The translations under genes were made by a program, and so were the position numbers. Shown piece by piece: positions 39,345 through 46,795 of a stretch of 64,000 nt of DNA. Position 1 is the stretch's first letter; each line of letters begins with the position of its first letter. The notes under the pieces are model-generated. The model had not been told where the DNA came from, did not search any database, and saw only the letters and a program-made list of their open reading frames with translations. Source of the stretch: Thauera sedimentorum (GTDB taxonomy: Bacteria; Pseudomonadota; Gammaproteobacteria; Burkholderiales; Rhodocyclaceae). The stretch is from NCBI RefSeq assembly GCF_014489115.1, contig NZ_JACTAH010000002.1:806001-870000 (forward strand), read 5' to 3'.

Positions 39345-40337
39345 GTGAGCGGCGCCCTCGCTAGGCCCGTGCGGGCCGGCGCGGCCCCTCGAGCGGGCGA
39401 GTCCGGCCCCGACGACACCCTGCCGCCGGACCCCGCCCGGCTCATCGACCGCGCCTGCGGCGCCATGCTGGGCCTCGCCATCGGCGACGCGCTCGGCGCC
39501 ACCGTCGAATTCATGACCCCGCGCGAGATCGCCGCCCAGTACGGCGTGCACAAGCGCATCATCGGCGGCGGCTGGCTGCGCCTGCCCGCGGGCGAAGTCA
39601 CCGACGACACCACGATGACTTTCGCGCTCGCCCAAGCCTGGCTCGCCGCCGGCGGCCCGCCCAGCGCGGCCCAATGCGCCGAAGCCTTCGACGCCTGGAT
39701 GCGCGCCAAGCCGGTGGACATCGGCAACACCGTGCGCCGCGGCATCCTGCGCTGGCGCCTGCACGGCACCGCGGAAGCTGAAGTCTCCGAGGACGCCGGC
39801 AACGGCGGCGCCATGCGCTGCCTGCCCGTCGCACTTGCCACCTTCGGCGCGGCCGATGAAGACATCGCCGCCGCCGCCCTCACCCAGGCCCGCGTCACCC
39901 ACCACAACCCGCTCACCGACGCCGCCACTATCGCCGTCGTGCGCATGGTGCACGCCGCACTGGCCGGCCGCGGCCTCGGCGGCGTGCTAAACGTCGCCCA
40001 CGCCCTGGCCGCCGCCCACCCCGACTTCGCCTTCCGCAGCAAACGCTGCGACAACCCCACCGGCTACATCGTCGACACGATGCGCGCCGTCTGCCAGGCC
40101 ATCGACAACAACGACGGCTTCGCCGCGGTGCTCACCGACGTGGTGAACCGTGGTGGGGATGCCGACACCACCGGCGCGATTGCCGGCATGGTGATGGGGG
40201 CGTTGGTGGGGGAGTCGGGGTTGCCGGCGGAATGGCGACGGGCGGTGAAGGTGGAGGTGCGGCGGGAGGCGGTGCGTTTGGCTTGCGAGGTGATCGAACT
40301 GGCGCCGGTGATGAGGGCTACAGGCAGACGCGATTAG
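39345..40337 (+). CDS. draG: ADP-ribosyl-[dinitrogen reductase] hydrolase DraG
   Basis: Di-manganese ADP-ribosylglycohydrolase (330 residues) that reactivates NifH by removing ADP-ribose from its arginine. It shows ACGAMLGLAIGDALGATVEF, the metal motif EVTDDTTMTFALA, NGGAMRCLP and the C-terminal NRGGDADTTGAIAGMVMGA. The GTG start directly follows the nifQ stop. An alternative downstream start would remove the variable first 30 residues. The partner draT is not adjacent. Its placement after nifQ supports the DraG role over a generic ADP-ribosylglycohydrolase. Confidence 0.88.
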   Translation: MSGALARPVRAGAAPRAGESGPDDTLPPDPARLIDRACGAMLGLAIGDALGATVEFMTPREIAAQYGVHKRIIGGGWLRLPAGEVTDDTTMTFALAQAWLAAGGPPSAAQCAEAFDAWMRAKPVDIGNTVRRGILRWRLHGTAEAEVSEDAGNGGAMRCLPVALATFGAADEDIAAAALTQARVTHHNPLTDAATIAVVRMVHAALAGRGLGGVLNVAHALAAAHPDFAFRSKRCDNPTGYIVDTMRAVCQAIDNNDGFAAVLTDVVNRGGDADTTGAIAGMVMGALVGESGLPAEWRRAVKVEVRREAVRLACEVIELAPVMRATGRRD

Positions 40338-40341
40338 CAGG

Positions 40342-40383
40342 TTCCTTCCCCTTCAAGGGGAAGGACAGGATGGGGATGGGTTA
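40342..40383. repeat. CCCCTTCAAGGGG-type repeat, copy a (half element)
   Basis: A palindrome TTCCCCTTCAAGGGGAA is followed by GGATGGGGATGGG just after draG. It is a single half of the composite repeat seen at 42821, 45232, 55113 and 57474. Confidence 0.75.
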
Positions 40384-40518
40384 CTAGGGGTAATCGACCT
40401 CAACTGATTGTTTCCCCCTTCGCCCCGTAAAGCCGCCGCCGCCTCCCTGCCAATCCACTTGTGCAGCGGTTCAGCAGACGCCATACTGCATCGCAAATGC
40501 AACGCAAAAGGTGCCCAG

Positions 40519-40794
40519 ATGAAAACCGCCACCATTCCTTCCCTGCGGGTTGATCCCGAACTGCGCCGTTCTGCCGAAAGTGTCCTGCGCGAAGGGGAAA
40601 GCCTGTCGGGTTTCGTCGAGCAGGCCATCCGCCAGACCATCGCCTATCGCCAGGCCGAACAGGAGTTCATCGCACGTGGCCTGATCGCGCGCGATCAGGC
40701 GCGGCAGGCGGGGAGCTATGTCGATGCCTCCGCCGTGGTGGATCGCCTCCAGGGCATGCTCGACAAGGCCAAGTCCGGCAAATCCCGCACATGA
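40519..40794 (+). CDS. Antitoxin of a ParE/RelE-type pair
   Basis: Small protein of 91 residues with a ribbon-helix-helix-like start (TIPSLRVDPELRRSAESVL, then GESLSGFVEQAIRQTIAYRQ) and a charged C-terminal tail. It fits the YlcI/YnfO or CopG-like antitoxins that bind DNA and neutralise a partner toxin. Its stop codon overlaps the toxin start by four bases. Confidence 0.8.
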   Translation: MKTATIPSLRVDPELRRSAESVLREGESLSGFVEQAIRQTIAYRQAEQEFIARGLIARDQARQAGSYVDASAVVDRLQGMLDKAKSGKSRT

Positions 40795-41099
40795 CGTACA
40801 GGGTCCGGTTTGCCCCGGAAGCCGAAGACGATCTCGTCAGGTTGTACGCGTTCCTATTGGAGCAGGACGCCGCTGACTGGGCGCTGGCTGAGCGGGCGCT
40901 GGACGCGATACGCGCCGGTATTCAAACACTGGAGCAGCTGCCCTTCACCTGCCGTAAGGCCGCCGCCGATTCGCCGTTTTTGCGTGAGTTGGTGATTCCC
41001 TTTGGGGCGGCCGGCTATGTCGCGCTTTTCGAGATTGACGACGCCGAGACGGTTACGGTGCTGGCGGTGCGGCATCAGCGCGAGGACGATTACCACTGA
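40791..41099 (+). CDS. RelE/ParE-family toxin
   Basis: Toxin of 102 residues of the ParE/RelE fold: YRVRFAPEAEDDLVRLYAFLLE start, LEQLPFTCRKAA, RELVIPFGAAGYVALFEID and the C-terminal VLAVRHQREDDYH. The last motif, with an arginine and histidine near the end, is typical of ParE. It is expressed from the antitoxin transcript (ATGA overlap). It inhibits either gyrase or translation. The sequence leans to ParE. Confidence 0.85.
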   Translation: MTYRVRFAPEAEDDLVRLYAFLLEQDAADWALAERALDAIRAGIQTLEQLPFTCRKAAADSPFLRELVIPFGAAGYVALFEIDDAETVTVLAVRHQREDDYH

Positions 41100-41229
41100 A
41101 GCGCAGTCGATCGGATCAATCGGCTCATGCCCCTTCGCTTACAAGCCTGCTTGCGAATCCGTGAAGGTGCTCATCAAGTGTTGTCCAGGCTTTCCATGTC
41201 ATAGAACCGGCACGGAATCGACAGACGGT

Positions 41230-41517
41230 TCATGAATGAATCGGCGAGGCCGACAGCTTGACCCCAAGTGCGTGAAGCAGTTTCAGGACCGTGTCGTAGC
41301 GAGGCTTGGCGCCAGGCGTGAGCGCCTTGTACAGACTTTCGCGCCCGAGGCCGGCATCCTTTGCGAGCTGGGACATGCCTCGCGCGCGGGCGACATCGCG
41401 TACCGCGGTCAGGAAGACGTCCGGATTGGGGTCTTCCAGCGCGGCGCTGAGGTAGGCCGCGATTGTTTCCTCGTCGTCGAGGTAATCGGCGGCGTCGAAG
41501 GGGGTGAAGCTGGCCAT
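41230..41517 (-). CDS. HTH-type antitoxin (HigA-like addiction module antidote)
   Basis: Protein of 95 residues matching the putative addiction-module antidote family: FDAADYLDDEETIAAYLSAA, then an XRE-like HTH (MSQLAKDAGLGRESLYKAL) ending TVLKLLHALGVKLS. It lies 5 bases after its toxin, the toxin-first order of higBA modules. AAGGAG stands before the ATG at 41517. Confidence 0.87.
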   Translation of the reverse strand: MASFTPFDAADYLDDEETIAAYLSAALEDPNPDVFLTAVRDVARARGMSQLAKDAGLGRESLYKALTPGAKPRYDTVLKLLHALGVKLSASPIHS

Positions 41518-41522
41518 GGCGA

Positions 41523-41840
41523 TCACTCCTTGTCCAAAGCCCGCGCCATCGCGATGGCGCGCCTGATGTCGCGCTTCTGCGAGGATTTGTCGCCGCCCAG
41601 CAGAAGCAGGTAGACCACGTCGCCGCGGCGGGTGAAATAGACGCGATAGCCGGGGCCGACGTGGATGCGCATCTCCGAGACGCCTTCGCCAACGGGTTCG
41701 CAGTCACCGAAGTTGCCGTGCTCGGCAGCGCGGGTGCGGTGAAGGATGCGGGCCCGGCCGAGCTTGTCTTTCAGTGCCGAGAGCCAGGAGTCGAACTCGC
41801 TGGAGCGGTGAAAGGTGTACGCCCTATGTAGCGTATCCAT
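41523..41840 (-). CDS. RelE/HigB-like addiction module toxin
   Basis: Toxin of 105 residues in the killer-protein (phage Gp49-like, HigB) family: SSEFDSWLSALKDKLGRARI, then GNFGDCEPVGEGVSEMRIHVGPGYRVYFTRRG and LLLLGGDKSSQKRDIRRAIAMA. The ATG at 41840 lies inside a palindrome that could be an autoregulatory operator. Confidence 0.87.
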   Translation of the reverse strand: MDTLHRAYTFHRSSEFDSWLSALKDKLGRARILHRTRAAEHGNFGDCEPVGEGVSEMRIHVGPGYRVYFTRRGDVVYLLLLGGDKSSQKRDIRRAIAMARALDKE

Positions 41841-41849
41841 TCGGATACG
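41832..41849. promoter_or_regulatory. Palindrome over the HigB-like toxin start, candidate operator
   Basis: CGTATCC-ATTC-GGATACG has seven-base arms and contains the toxin start codon. Toxin-antitoxin modules are usually repressed by antitoxin binding such a site. Its half-site GTATC/GATAC recurs at 41955-41971. Confidence 0.55.
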
Positions 41850-41954
41850 TGAACACAAATGTGGCGTAGCTGGCTGGTTATGCGGTGTGAGCCCTCAATG
41901 CTTGTGGTCGGTGGGGTGGATAGGGGGGCGGCGTCGCGACTATATCGACGGAAG

Positions 41955-41971
41955 GTATCGCAATGCGATAC
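41955..41971. promoter_or_regulatory. Palindrome upstream of the HTH regulator, candidate operator
   Basis: GTATCGCAATGCGATAC is a perfect palindrome with eight-base arms around a central A, 78 bases before the regulator gene. Its outer half-sites GTATC/GATAC are the same as in the palindrome at 41832-41849. Confidence 0.55.
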
Positions 41972-42048
41972 TAAGCATGTTGTACGTGCGTTGAAGTGCA
42001 TCGAATACTATCCTCCACGCATCTTCATCACCGCAGCCCCCCATCACC

Positions 42049-42810
42049 ATGAGCACCTCCGCCGATCTCGTCGCCGCCCTCAAGTCCGAACTGCGCGACG
42101 CCCGCATCACTTATGCCGAACTGGCCGGCCGCATCGGGCTGGCCGAGTCTTCCGTGAAGCGCATGTTTGCGCGCGGCGGCGACATGCCGCTGTCGCGTGT
42201 CGATGAAGTCTGTCGCGTGCTCGGGCTGGACTTTGCCGATCTCGCGCGCCGCGTCGCCGACCGCCAGCCGCTTCTCGCGGAACTCACGCTGGAGCAGGAG
42301 CAGGCGGTGGTGGCCGACCGCAGGCTGTTGCTGGTGGCGATCTGTTGCATGAGCCAGTGGAGTGCGGAGCAGATCGTCGCCACCTACCGCATGGACGCGG
42401 CCGAATGCACCGGCCATCTGCTGCGCCTGGACCGCCTGGGCATCATCGAGCTGCGCCCGCTCAATCGTTACCGTCTGCGCGTGGCCAAGGGTTTCCGCTG
42501 GCGCGCGCATGGGCCGGTGATGAGCTACTTCCGCGGTGAGGTGCTGGAGGATTACTTCGCCGGCGGGTTTGATGGCGAGGCGGAGATGCTTACCGTGGTG
42601 CATGGGCAGATCGGGGCGGGGCTGGCGAACAGCTTTCGCGAGCGGCTGGCGCGGGTCGGCGAGGATTTCGCGCGGCAGCACATCGTCGATCAGAAGCTGC
42701 CCGCTGCGCAGCGCCGCCCCTACACCTTGGTGATCGCGATGCGCTCGTGGCTGATGGCGGCGTTTCGGGACATGAAGCGGGAGGAGGTTGCCTGGCCGGA
42801 CGCGTCTTAG
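42049..42810 (+). CDS. XRE-type HTH transcriptional regulator
   Basis: Regulator of 253 residues with an N-terminal lambda-repressor-like HTH (ITYAELAGRIGLAESSVKRMFARGG, then LSRVDEVCRVLGLDFADLARR). The remaining 170 residues include a second, winged-helix-like segment (EQIVATYRMDAAECTGHLLRLDRLGIIELRP) and a segment MREQ-free of recognisable ligand motifs. Function is unknown. Its upstream region holds a perfect palindrome, so self-regulation is likely. It diverges from the HigB-like toxin. Confidence 0.8.
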   Translation: MSTSADLVAALKSELRDARITYAELAGRIGLAESSVKRMFARGGDMPLSRVDEVCRVLGLDFADLARRVADRQPLLAELTLEQEQAVVADRRLLLVAICCMSQWSAEQIVATYRMDAAECTGHLLRLDRLGIIELRPLNRYRLRVAKGFRWRAHGPVMSYFRGEVLEDYFAGGFDGEAEMLTVVHGQIGAGLANSFRERLARVGEDFARQHIVDQKLPAAQRRPYTLVIAMRSWLMAAFRDMKREEVAWPDAS

Positions 42811-42820
42811 GGCGGGTTCC

Positions 42821-42990
42821 TCCCCCTTCAAGGGGGGCGAAGCCGGGGTTTCGCGAAGCACTGCTTCGCGCCGGCTGAGCGGGCCGGCTGTGCAAAGCCG
42901 GCCCTGGGAGGTTAGGAGGGGGATGGGTCTTGGTCGCCTCCGACGGAAACCCATCCCCACCCCAGCCCTCCCCTTGAAGGGGAGGGAGTG
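42821..42990. repeat. Composite CCCCTTCAAGGGG/GGGGATGGG repeat, copy b
   Basis: Two face-to-face halves fill most of the gap between the HTH regulator and the acyltransferase-ligase gene. Each half has a CCCCTTCAAGGGG-like palindrome and a GGGGATGGGT (or ACCCATCCCC) box. Between them lies a TTTCGCGAAGCACTGCTTCGCG segment-like hairpin that recurs in copy c. Confidence 0.8.
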
Positions 42991-43055
42991 GGCCTTGCCA
43001 CGCTGAATCGACGCTGTTCTTGATTGCACCGAACGAATCTCTATACGGAGCCCAT

Positions 43056-45212
43056 ATGTTCCGCACCCTGATCAAATCCCTCCTGCGCAGCATCGCCCGC
43101 GTGCTCTTCCGCGTGCGCATCGAAGGCCGCATGCCTGCGCCCACCGACCGCCTGCTGGTCATCGCCAATCACGAATCGCTGCTCGACGGCCTGCTGTTGG
43201 GCCTCTTCCTGCCGCTCGATCCGGTGTTCGTGGTGCACACCACGGTGGCGAAGAACCCGCTGTTCCGCCTGGTGCTGATGCTGGTCGACCACCTCGCGGT
43301 CGACCCCACCAGCCCGATGGCGATGAAGCGCGTGGTGCGGCTGATCGAATCCGGCCGGCCGGTGGTGATCTTCCCCGAAGGTCGCATCACCACCACCGGC
43401 AGCCTGATGAAGACCTATGACGGCCCGGCCTTCGTCGCCGCGCGTACCGGGGCGACGCTGCTGCCGGTGCGCATCGACGGGGCGGCGCGCACCTACTTCT
43501 CCCGCCTCGGCGGGCGCTATCCGCGCCGGCTGCTGCCGCAGATCAGCCTGTACATCCAGCCGACGACGCGCATAGTGATGCCGGCCGCGCCCACCGCGCG
43601 GGAGCGCCGGCGCAAGGCGGGGGAGGCGATGCGTCGGGTGATGCAGGAGATGATCTTCGCCACCCGCCCGAAGCAGACCCTGTTCGAAGCCCTGCTCGAC
43701 GCCGCAGCCATCCACGGCAGCAAGCGCCGGCTGGTGGAAGACCTGAAGCAGCAGGAGTATTCCTACGGCGAGTTGCTGCGCATGGCACTGGGGCTCGGCC
43801 GCCTGGTGTCGCGCCACACGCAGCCGGGGGAGAACGTCGGGGTGATGCTGCCCAATCTGGCGCCGACGCTGGCGCTGGTGTTCGGCCTCAGCGCGCAGCG
43901 CCGGGTGCCGGCCATGCTCAACTACACCGCAGGCGTCGATGGCCTGCAGGCCGCCTGCACTGCGGCGCAGATCCGCAGCGTGCTGACCTCGCGCGCCTTC
44001 GTCGAGCAGGCCAAGCTGGCGGGCAAGCTCGCCGCGCTGGAGGGCGTGCAACTCCTTTACCTGGAAGACCTGCGCGCTTCGATGACGCTGGCCGACAAGC
44101 TGTGGCTGGTGCTGTGGGCGGTGCGCTTTCCGCGGGCGGCCACCCACATCGGCCATGCCGAAGAGCCGGCGGTGATCCAGTTCACCTCCGGCTCCGAGGG
44201 CAAGCCCAAGGGCGTGGTGCTCTCGCACCGCGCGCTGCTCGCCAACATCGCGCAGATCCGCGCGGTGGTGGATTTCTCGGTGGATGACAAGGTGCTCAAC
44301 GCGCTGCCGCTCTTCCACTCCTTCGGCCTCACCGCGGGCGGTCTGTTGCCGGTGCTGTGCGGGGCCAACGTGTTCCTCTACCCCAGCCCGCTGCACTACC
44401 GGGTGATCCCGGAGCTGGCCTACGACCGTGGCTGCACCGTGTTGTTCGGCACCTCCACCTTCCTCGGCAACTACGCCAAGCACGCCCACCCCTACGACTT
44501 CCACCGCCTGCGCTACGTGATCGCCGGCGCCGAGAAGCTGGCCGAGCCGGTGCGCGAGGCGTGGTTCGACAAGTTCGGCATCCGCATCTTCGAAGGCTAC
44601 GGCGCCACCGAGACCGCCCCGGTGATCGCGGTGAACACCCCGATGGCCTTCCGCCGCGGCACCGTTGGCCAGGTGCTGCCCGGCCTGCACGCCAAGCTGG
44701 AAGCGGTGCCGGGCATCGACGACCAGGGCGGGCGGCGCGGCATGCTGCATGTGAGCGGGCCCAACCTGATGAGCGGCTACCTCAAGGTGGACCAGCCGGG
44801 CGTGTTGCAGGCGCCGGTTTCGAGCATGGGCGAAGGCTGGTACGAAACCGGCGACGTGGTGGAGATCGACGACGACGGCTTCGTGCGCATCGTCGGGCGG
44901 GTGAAGCGCTTCGCCAAGATCGCCGGCGAGATGGTCAGCCTGGAGACGGTGGAAAAGCTCGCCGCCAGCGCGTCGCCTGCGGGGCAGCACGCGGCGAGCA
45001 GCCGGGCGGATGCGGCGAAGGGGGAGGCGTTGGTGTTGTTCACCACCGACGCGACGCTGACCCGCGACGCGCTGGCCGCCGCCGCGCGCGGCCTGGGGCT
45101 GGCCGAACTCGCGGTGCCGCGCATCATCGTAGTGGTGGAGGGCTTGCCGTTGCTGGGGACGGGGAAAATTGACCACGTGGCGTTGAAGCGGCGGGCGGAG
45201 GTGGTGGAGTGA
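43056..45212 (+). CDS. Acyltransferase/acyl-AMP ligase (Aas-like bifunctional protein)
   Basis: Bifunctional protein (718 residues). The N-terminal PlsC-type acyltransferase has the H-x4-D site (NHESLLDG) and FPEGRIT. The C-terminal adenylate-forming domain has the P-loop-like FTSGSEGKPKGVVLSH, EGYGATETAP and YETGDVVEIDDDGFVRIVGRVKRFAKIAGE. This is the layout of E. coli Aas, which reacylates lysophosphatidylethanolamine using acyl-ACP made by its own ligase domain. The MFS-acyltransferase protein encoded downstream resembles LplT, the lysophospholipid flippase paired with Aas. The ATG at 43056 is chosen from CGGAG upstream. The frame extends to 43020. Confidence 0.88.
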   Translation: MFRTLIKSLLRSIARVLFRVRIEGRMPAPTDRLLVIANHESLLDGLLLGLFLPLDPVFVVHTTVAKNPLFRLVLMLVDHLAVDPTSPMAMKRVVRLIESGRPVVIFPEGRITTTGSLMKTYDGPAFVAARTGATLLPVRIDGAARTYFSRLGGRYPRRLLPQISLYIQPTTRIVMPAAPTARERRRKAGEAMRRVMQEMIFATRPKQTLFEALLDAAAIHGSKRRLVEDLKQQEYSYGELLRMALGLGRLVSRHTQPGENVGVMLPNLAPTLALVFGLSAQRRVPAMLNYTAGVDGLQAACTAAQIRSVLTSRAFVEQAKLAGKLAALEGVQLLYLEDLRASMTLADKLWLVLWAVRFPRAATHIGHAEEPAVIQFTSGSEGKPKGVVLSHRALLANIAQIRAVVDFSVDDKVLNALPLFHSFGLTAGGLLPVLCGANVFLYPSPLHYRVIPELAYDRGCTVLFGTSTFLGNYAKHAHPYDFHRLRYVIAGAEKLAEPVREAWFDKFGIRIFEGYGATETAPVIAVNTPMAFRRGTVGQVLPGLHAKLEAVPGIDDQGGRRGMLHVSGPNLMSGYLKVDQPGVLQAPVSSMGEGWYETGDVVEIDDDGFVRIVGRVKRFAKIAGEMVSLETVEKLAASASPAGQHAASSRADAAKGEALVLFTTDATLTRDALAAAARGLGLAELAVPRIIVVVEGLPLLGTGKIDHVALKRRAEVVE

Positions 45213-45231
45213 CGGCGCCGGTAGGGGGCTG

Positions 45232-45474
45232 CTCCCTCCCCTTCAAGGGGGCGGAGGCGGGGTTTCGCAGAGCACTGCTCTGCGCCGCCGGAGCGGCGGA
45301 GCGAAGCGGAGACTCCCGGGTTGGGGTGGGGATGGGGTGCTCCGCGCGGCCCAACTGACCCGAAACCCATCCCCATCCTGTCCGGAGGGCTGGCTTTGCA
45401 CAGCCAGCCCGTTCGGTCGGCACGGAGCGATGCTCCGCGAAACCCCGCCCTCACCCCCTTGAAGGGGAAGGGAC
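45232..45474. repeat. Composite CCCCTTCAAGGGG/GGGGATGGG repeat, copy c
   Basis: Two opposed halves of the intergenic repeat occupy the gap between the Aas-like gene and the amidohydrolase gene. The same boxes as in copy b are present, together with a TTTCGCAGAGCACTGCTCTGCG hairpin-like segment split over the first half. The second half ends CCCCTTGAAGGGGAAGGG. Confidence 0.8.
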
Positions 45475-45511
45475 CTGCTAACAGTGTTCCTGCGTACTTG
45501 AGCGAGCTGCA

Positions 45512-46795
45512 ATGTCTTATCCACAGCCCAACTCCAAACCCAACGGCTTCTCCCCCGCCCGCCGCCGCTGGCTGCGCGCCGGGCTGGCCGCGGGTGCCCT
45601 GGCTGCCACCGGCGGTGCGGCGGTGGTGCTCGCCCAGCCCAAGATCTTCAACCCCTGCCTCTCCGACCTCCCCGACGACCTCGCCGGCCACCCGCTGGTC
45701 GCCGCCGCCTGGCGCGGGCTGGACCCGACGATGGTGTGGGACTGCCACGCGCATCTGGCCGGCACGGGCGATGGCGGGCACGGCATCGTGATGTCGCCGG
45801 ACATGCTGAGCCCGCTCAATCCGCTGCAGTACATCCAGCGCCTGTTCTACCTCAACGCCGGCTGCGTGCATCAGGCGCCGGGGCGGGTGGATGACAGCTA
45901 CGTCGAGCGCCTGCACAACCTCTCCGACGGCATGGCGCCGGGCTACAAGACCATGCTGTTCGCCTTCGACCGCGCGCATGCCGCCGACGGCACGCCGCTG
46001 CCGGACAAGAGCGCGCTCTACGTGCCCAACAGCTATGCGCGGGACGTGGCGCGCGCCACCCCGGAGCGCTTCGAGTGGGTGTGCTCGATCCACCCTTACC
46101 GGGCCGATGCGCTGGATGCGCTGGCGCAGGCCGCGGCGGAGGGTGCCCGCGCGGTCAAGTGGCTGCCGCCGGCGATGGGTATCGACCCGGCCAGCCCGGC
46201 CTGCGATCCGTTCTACCGCGCGCTGGTCGAGCTCGACCTGCCGCTGATCACCCACGTCGGCGAGGAGCAGGCGGTGCATGGCGCGGGGCGGCCGGAGTGG
46301 TCCAACCCGCTGCATCTGCGCCGCGCGCTGGACCATGGCGTGCGGGTGGTGATGGCGCATTGCGCGAGCATCGGCGAGGACGTGGATCTGGACAAAGGGG
46401 CCAACGGCCCGCGGGTGCCGAGCTTCGCGCTCTTCGACCGCATGATGGGCGAGGATCGCTACAAGGCGCTGCTCTTTGGCGACATCTCCGCCATCGAGCT
46501 GCGCAACCGTCGCATCGAGGTGGTGCGCACCATCATCGAGCGCGAGGACTGGCATCCGCGCCTGCTCTACGGCACCGATTACCCGCTGCCCGGCATCCTG
46601 CCGCTGATCTCGCCCGCCGCCTTCGCGCACGAGGGCATGCTGGACGAGGCCGCGGTACCGGTGCTGGAGGAAATCCGCGCGCATAATCCGCTGCTGTTCA
46701 CCTTTGTGCTGAAGCGCCACCTCAGCAGCCACGGCCGCCGCCTGCCGGCGAGCGTGTTCGAGACCCGCCGCTTCTTCGACCGGACGACCGCATGA
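45512..46795 (+). CDS. Tat-exported amidohydrolase-family metal-dependent hydrolase
   Basis: Protein of 427 residues with a twin-arginine type leader (SPARRRWLRAG, then GLAAGALAATGGAAVVLAQ), so it should be folded in the cytoplasm and exported to the periplasm. The mature part is an amidohydrolase-2 TIM barrel: metal ligands in VWDCHAHLAGTG, ITHVGEEQAVHG, VVMAHCASIGED and LLYGTDYPLPG. Substrate is unknown. Its stop overlaps the start of the LplT-like gene by four bases, so it is likely co-expressed with the lysophospholipid genes. Alternatively it processes an unrelated metabolite. Confidence 0.82.
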   Translation: MSYPQPNSKPNGFSPARRRWLRAGLAAGALAATGGAAVVLAQPKIFNPCLSDLPDDLAGHPLVAAAWRGLDPTMVWDCHAHLAGTGDGGHGIVMSPDMLSPLNPLQYIQRLFYLNAGCVHQAPGRVDDSYVERLHNLSDGMAPGYKTMLFAFDRAHAADGTPLPDKSALYVPNSYARDVARATPERFEWVCSIHPYRADALDALAQAAAEGARAVKWLPPAMGIDPASPACDPFYRALVELDLPLITHVGEEQAVHGAGRPEWSNPLHLRRALDHGVRVVMAHCASIGEDVDLDKGANGPRVPSFALFDRMMGEDRYKALLFGDISAIELRNRRIEVVRTIIEREDWHPRLLYGTDYPLPGILPLISPAAFAHEGMLDEAAVPVLEEIRAHNPLLFTFVLKRHLSSHGRRLPASVFETRRFFDRTTA

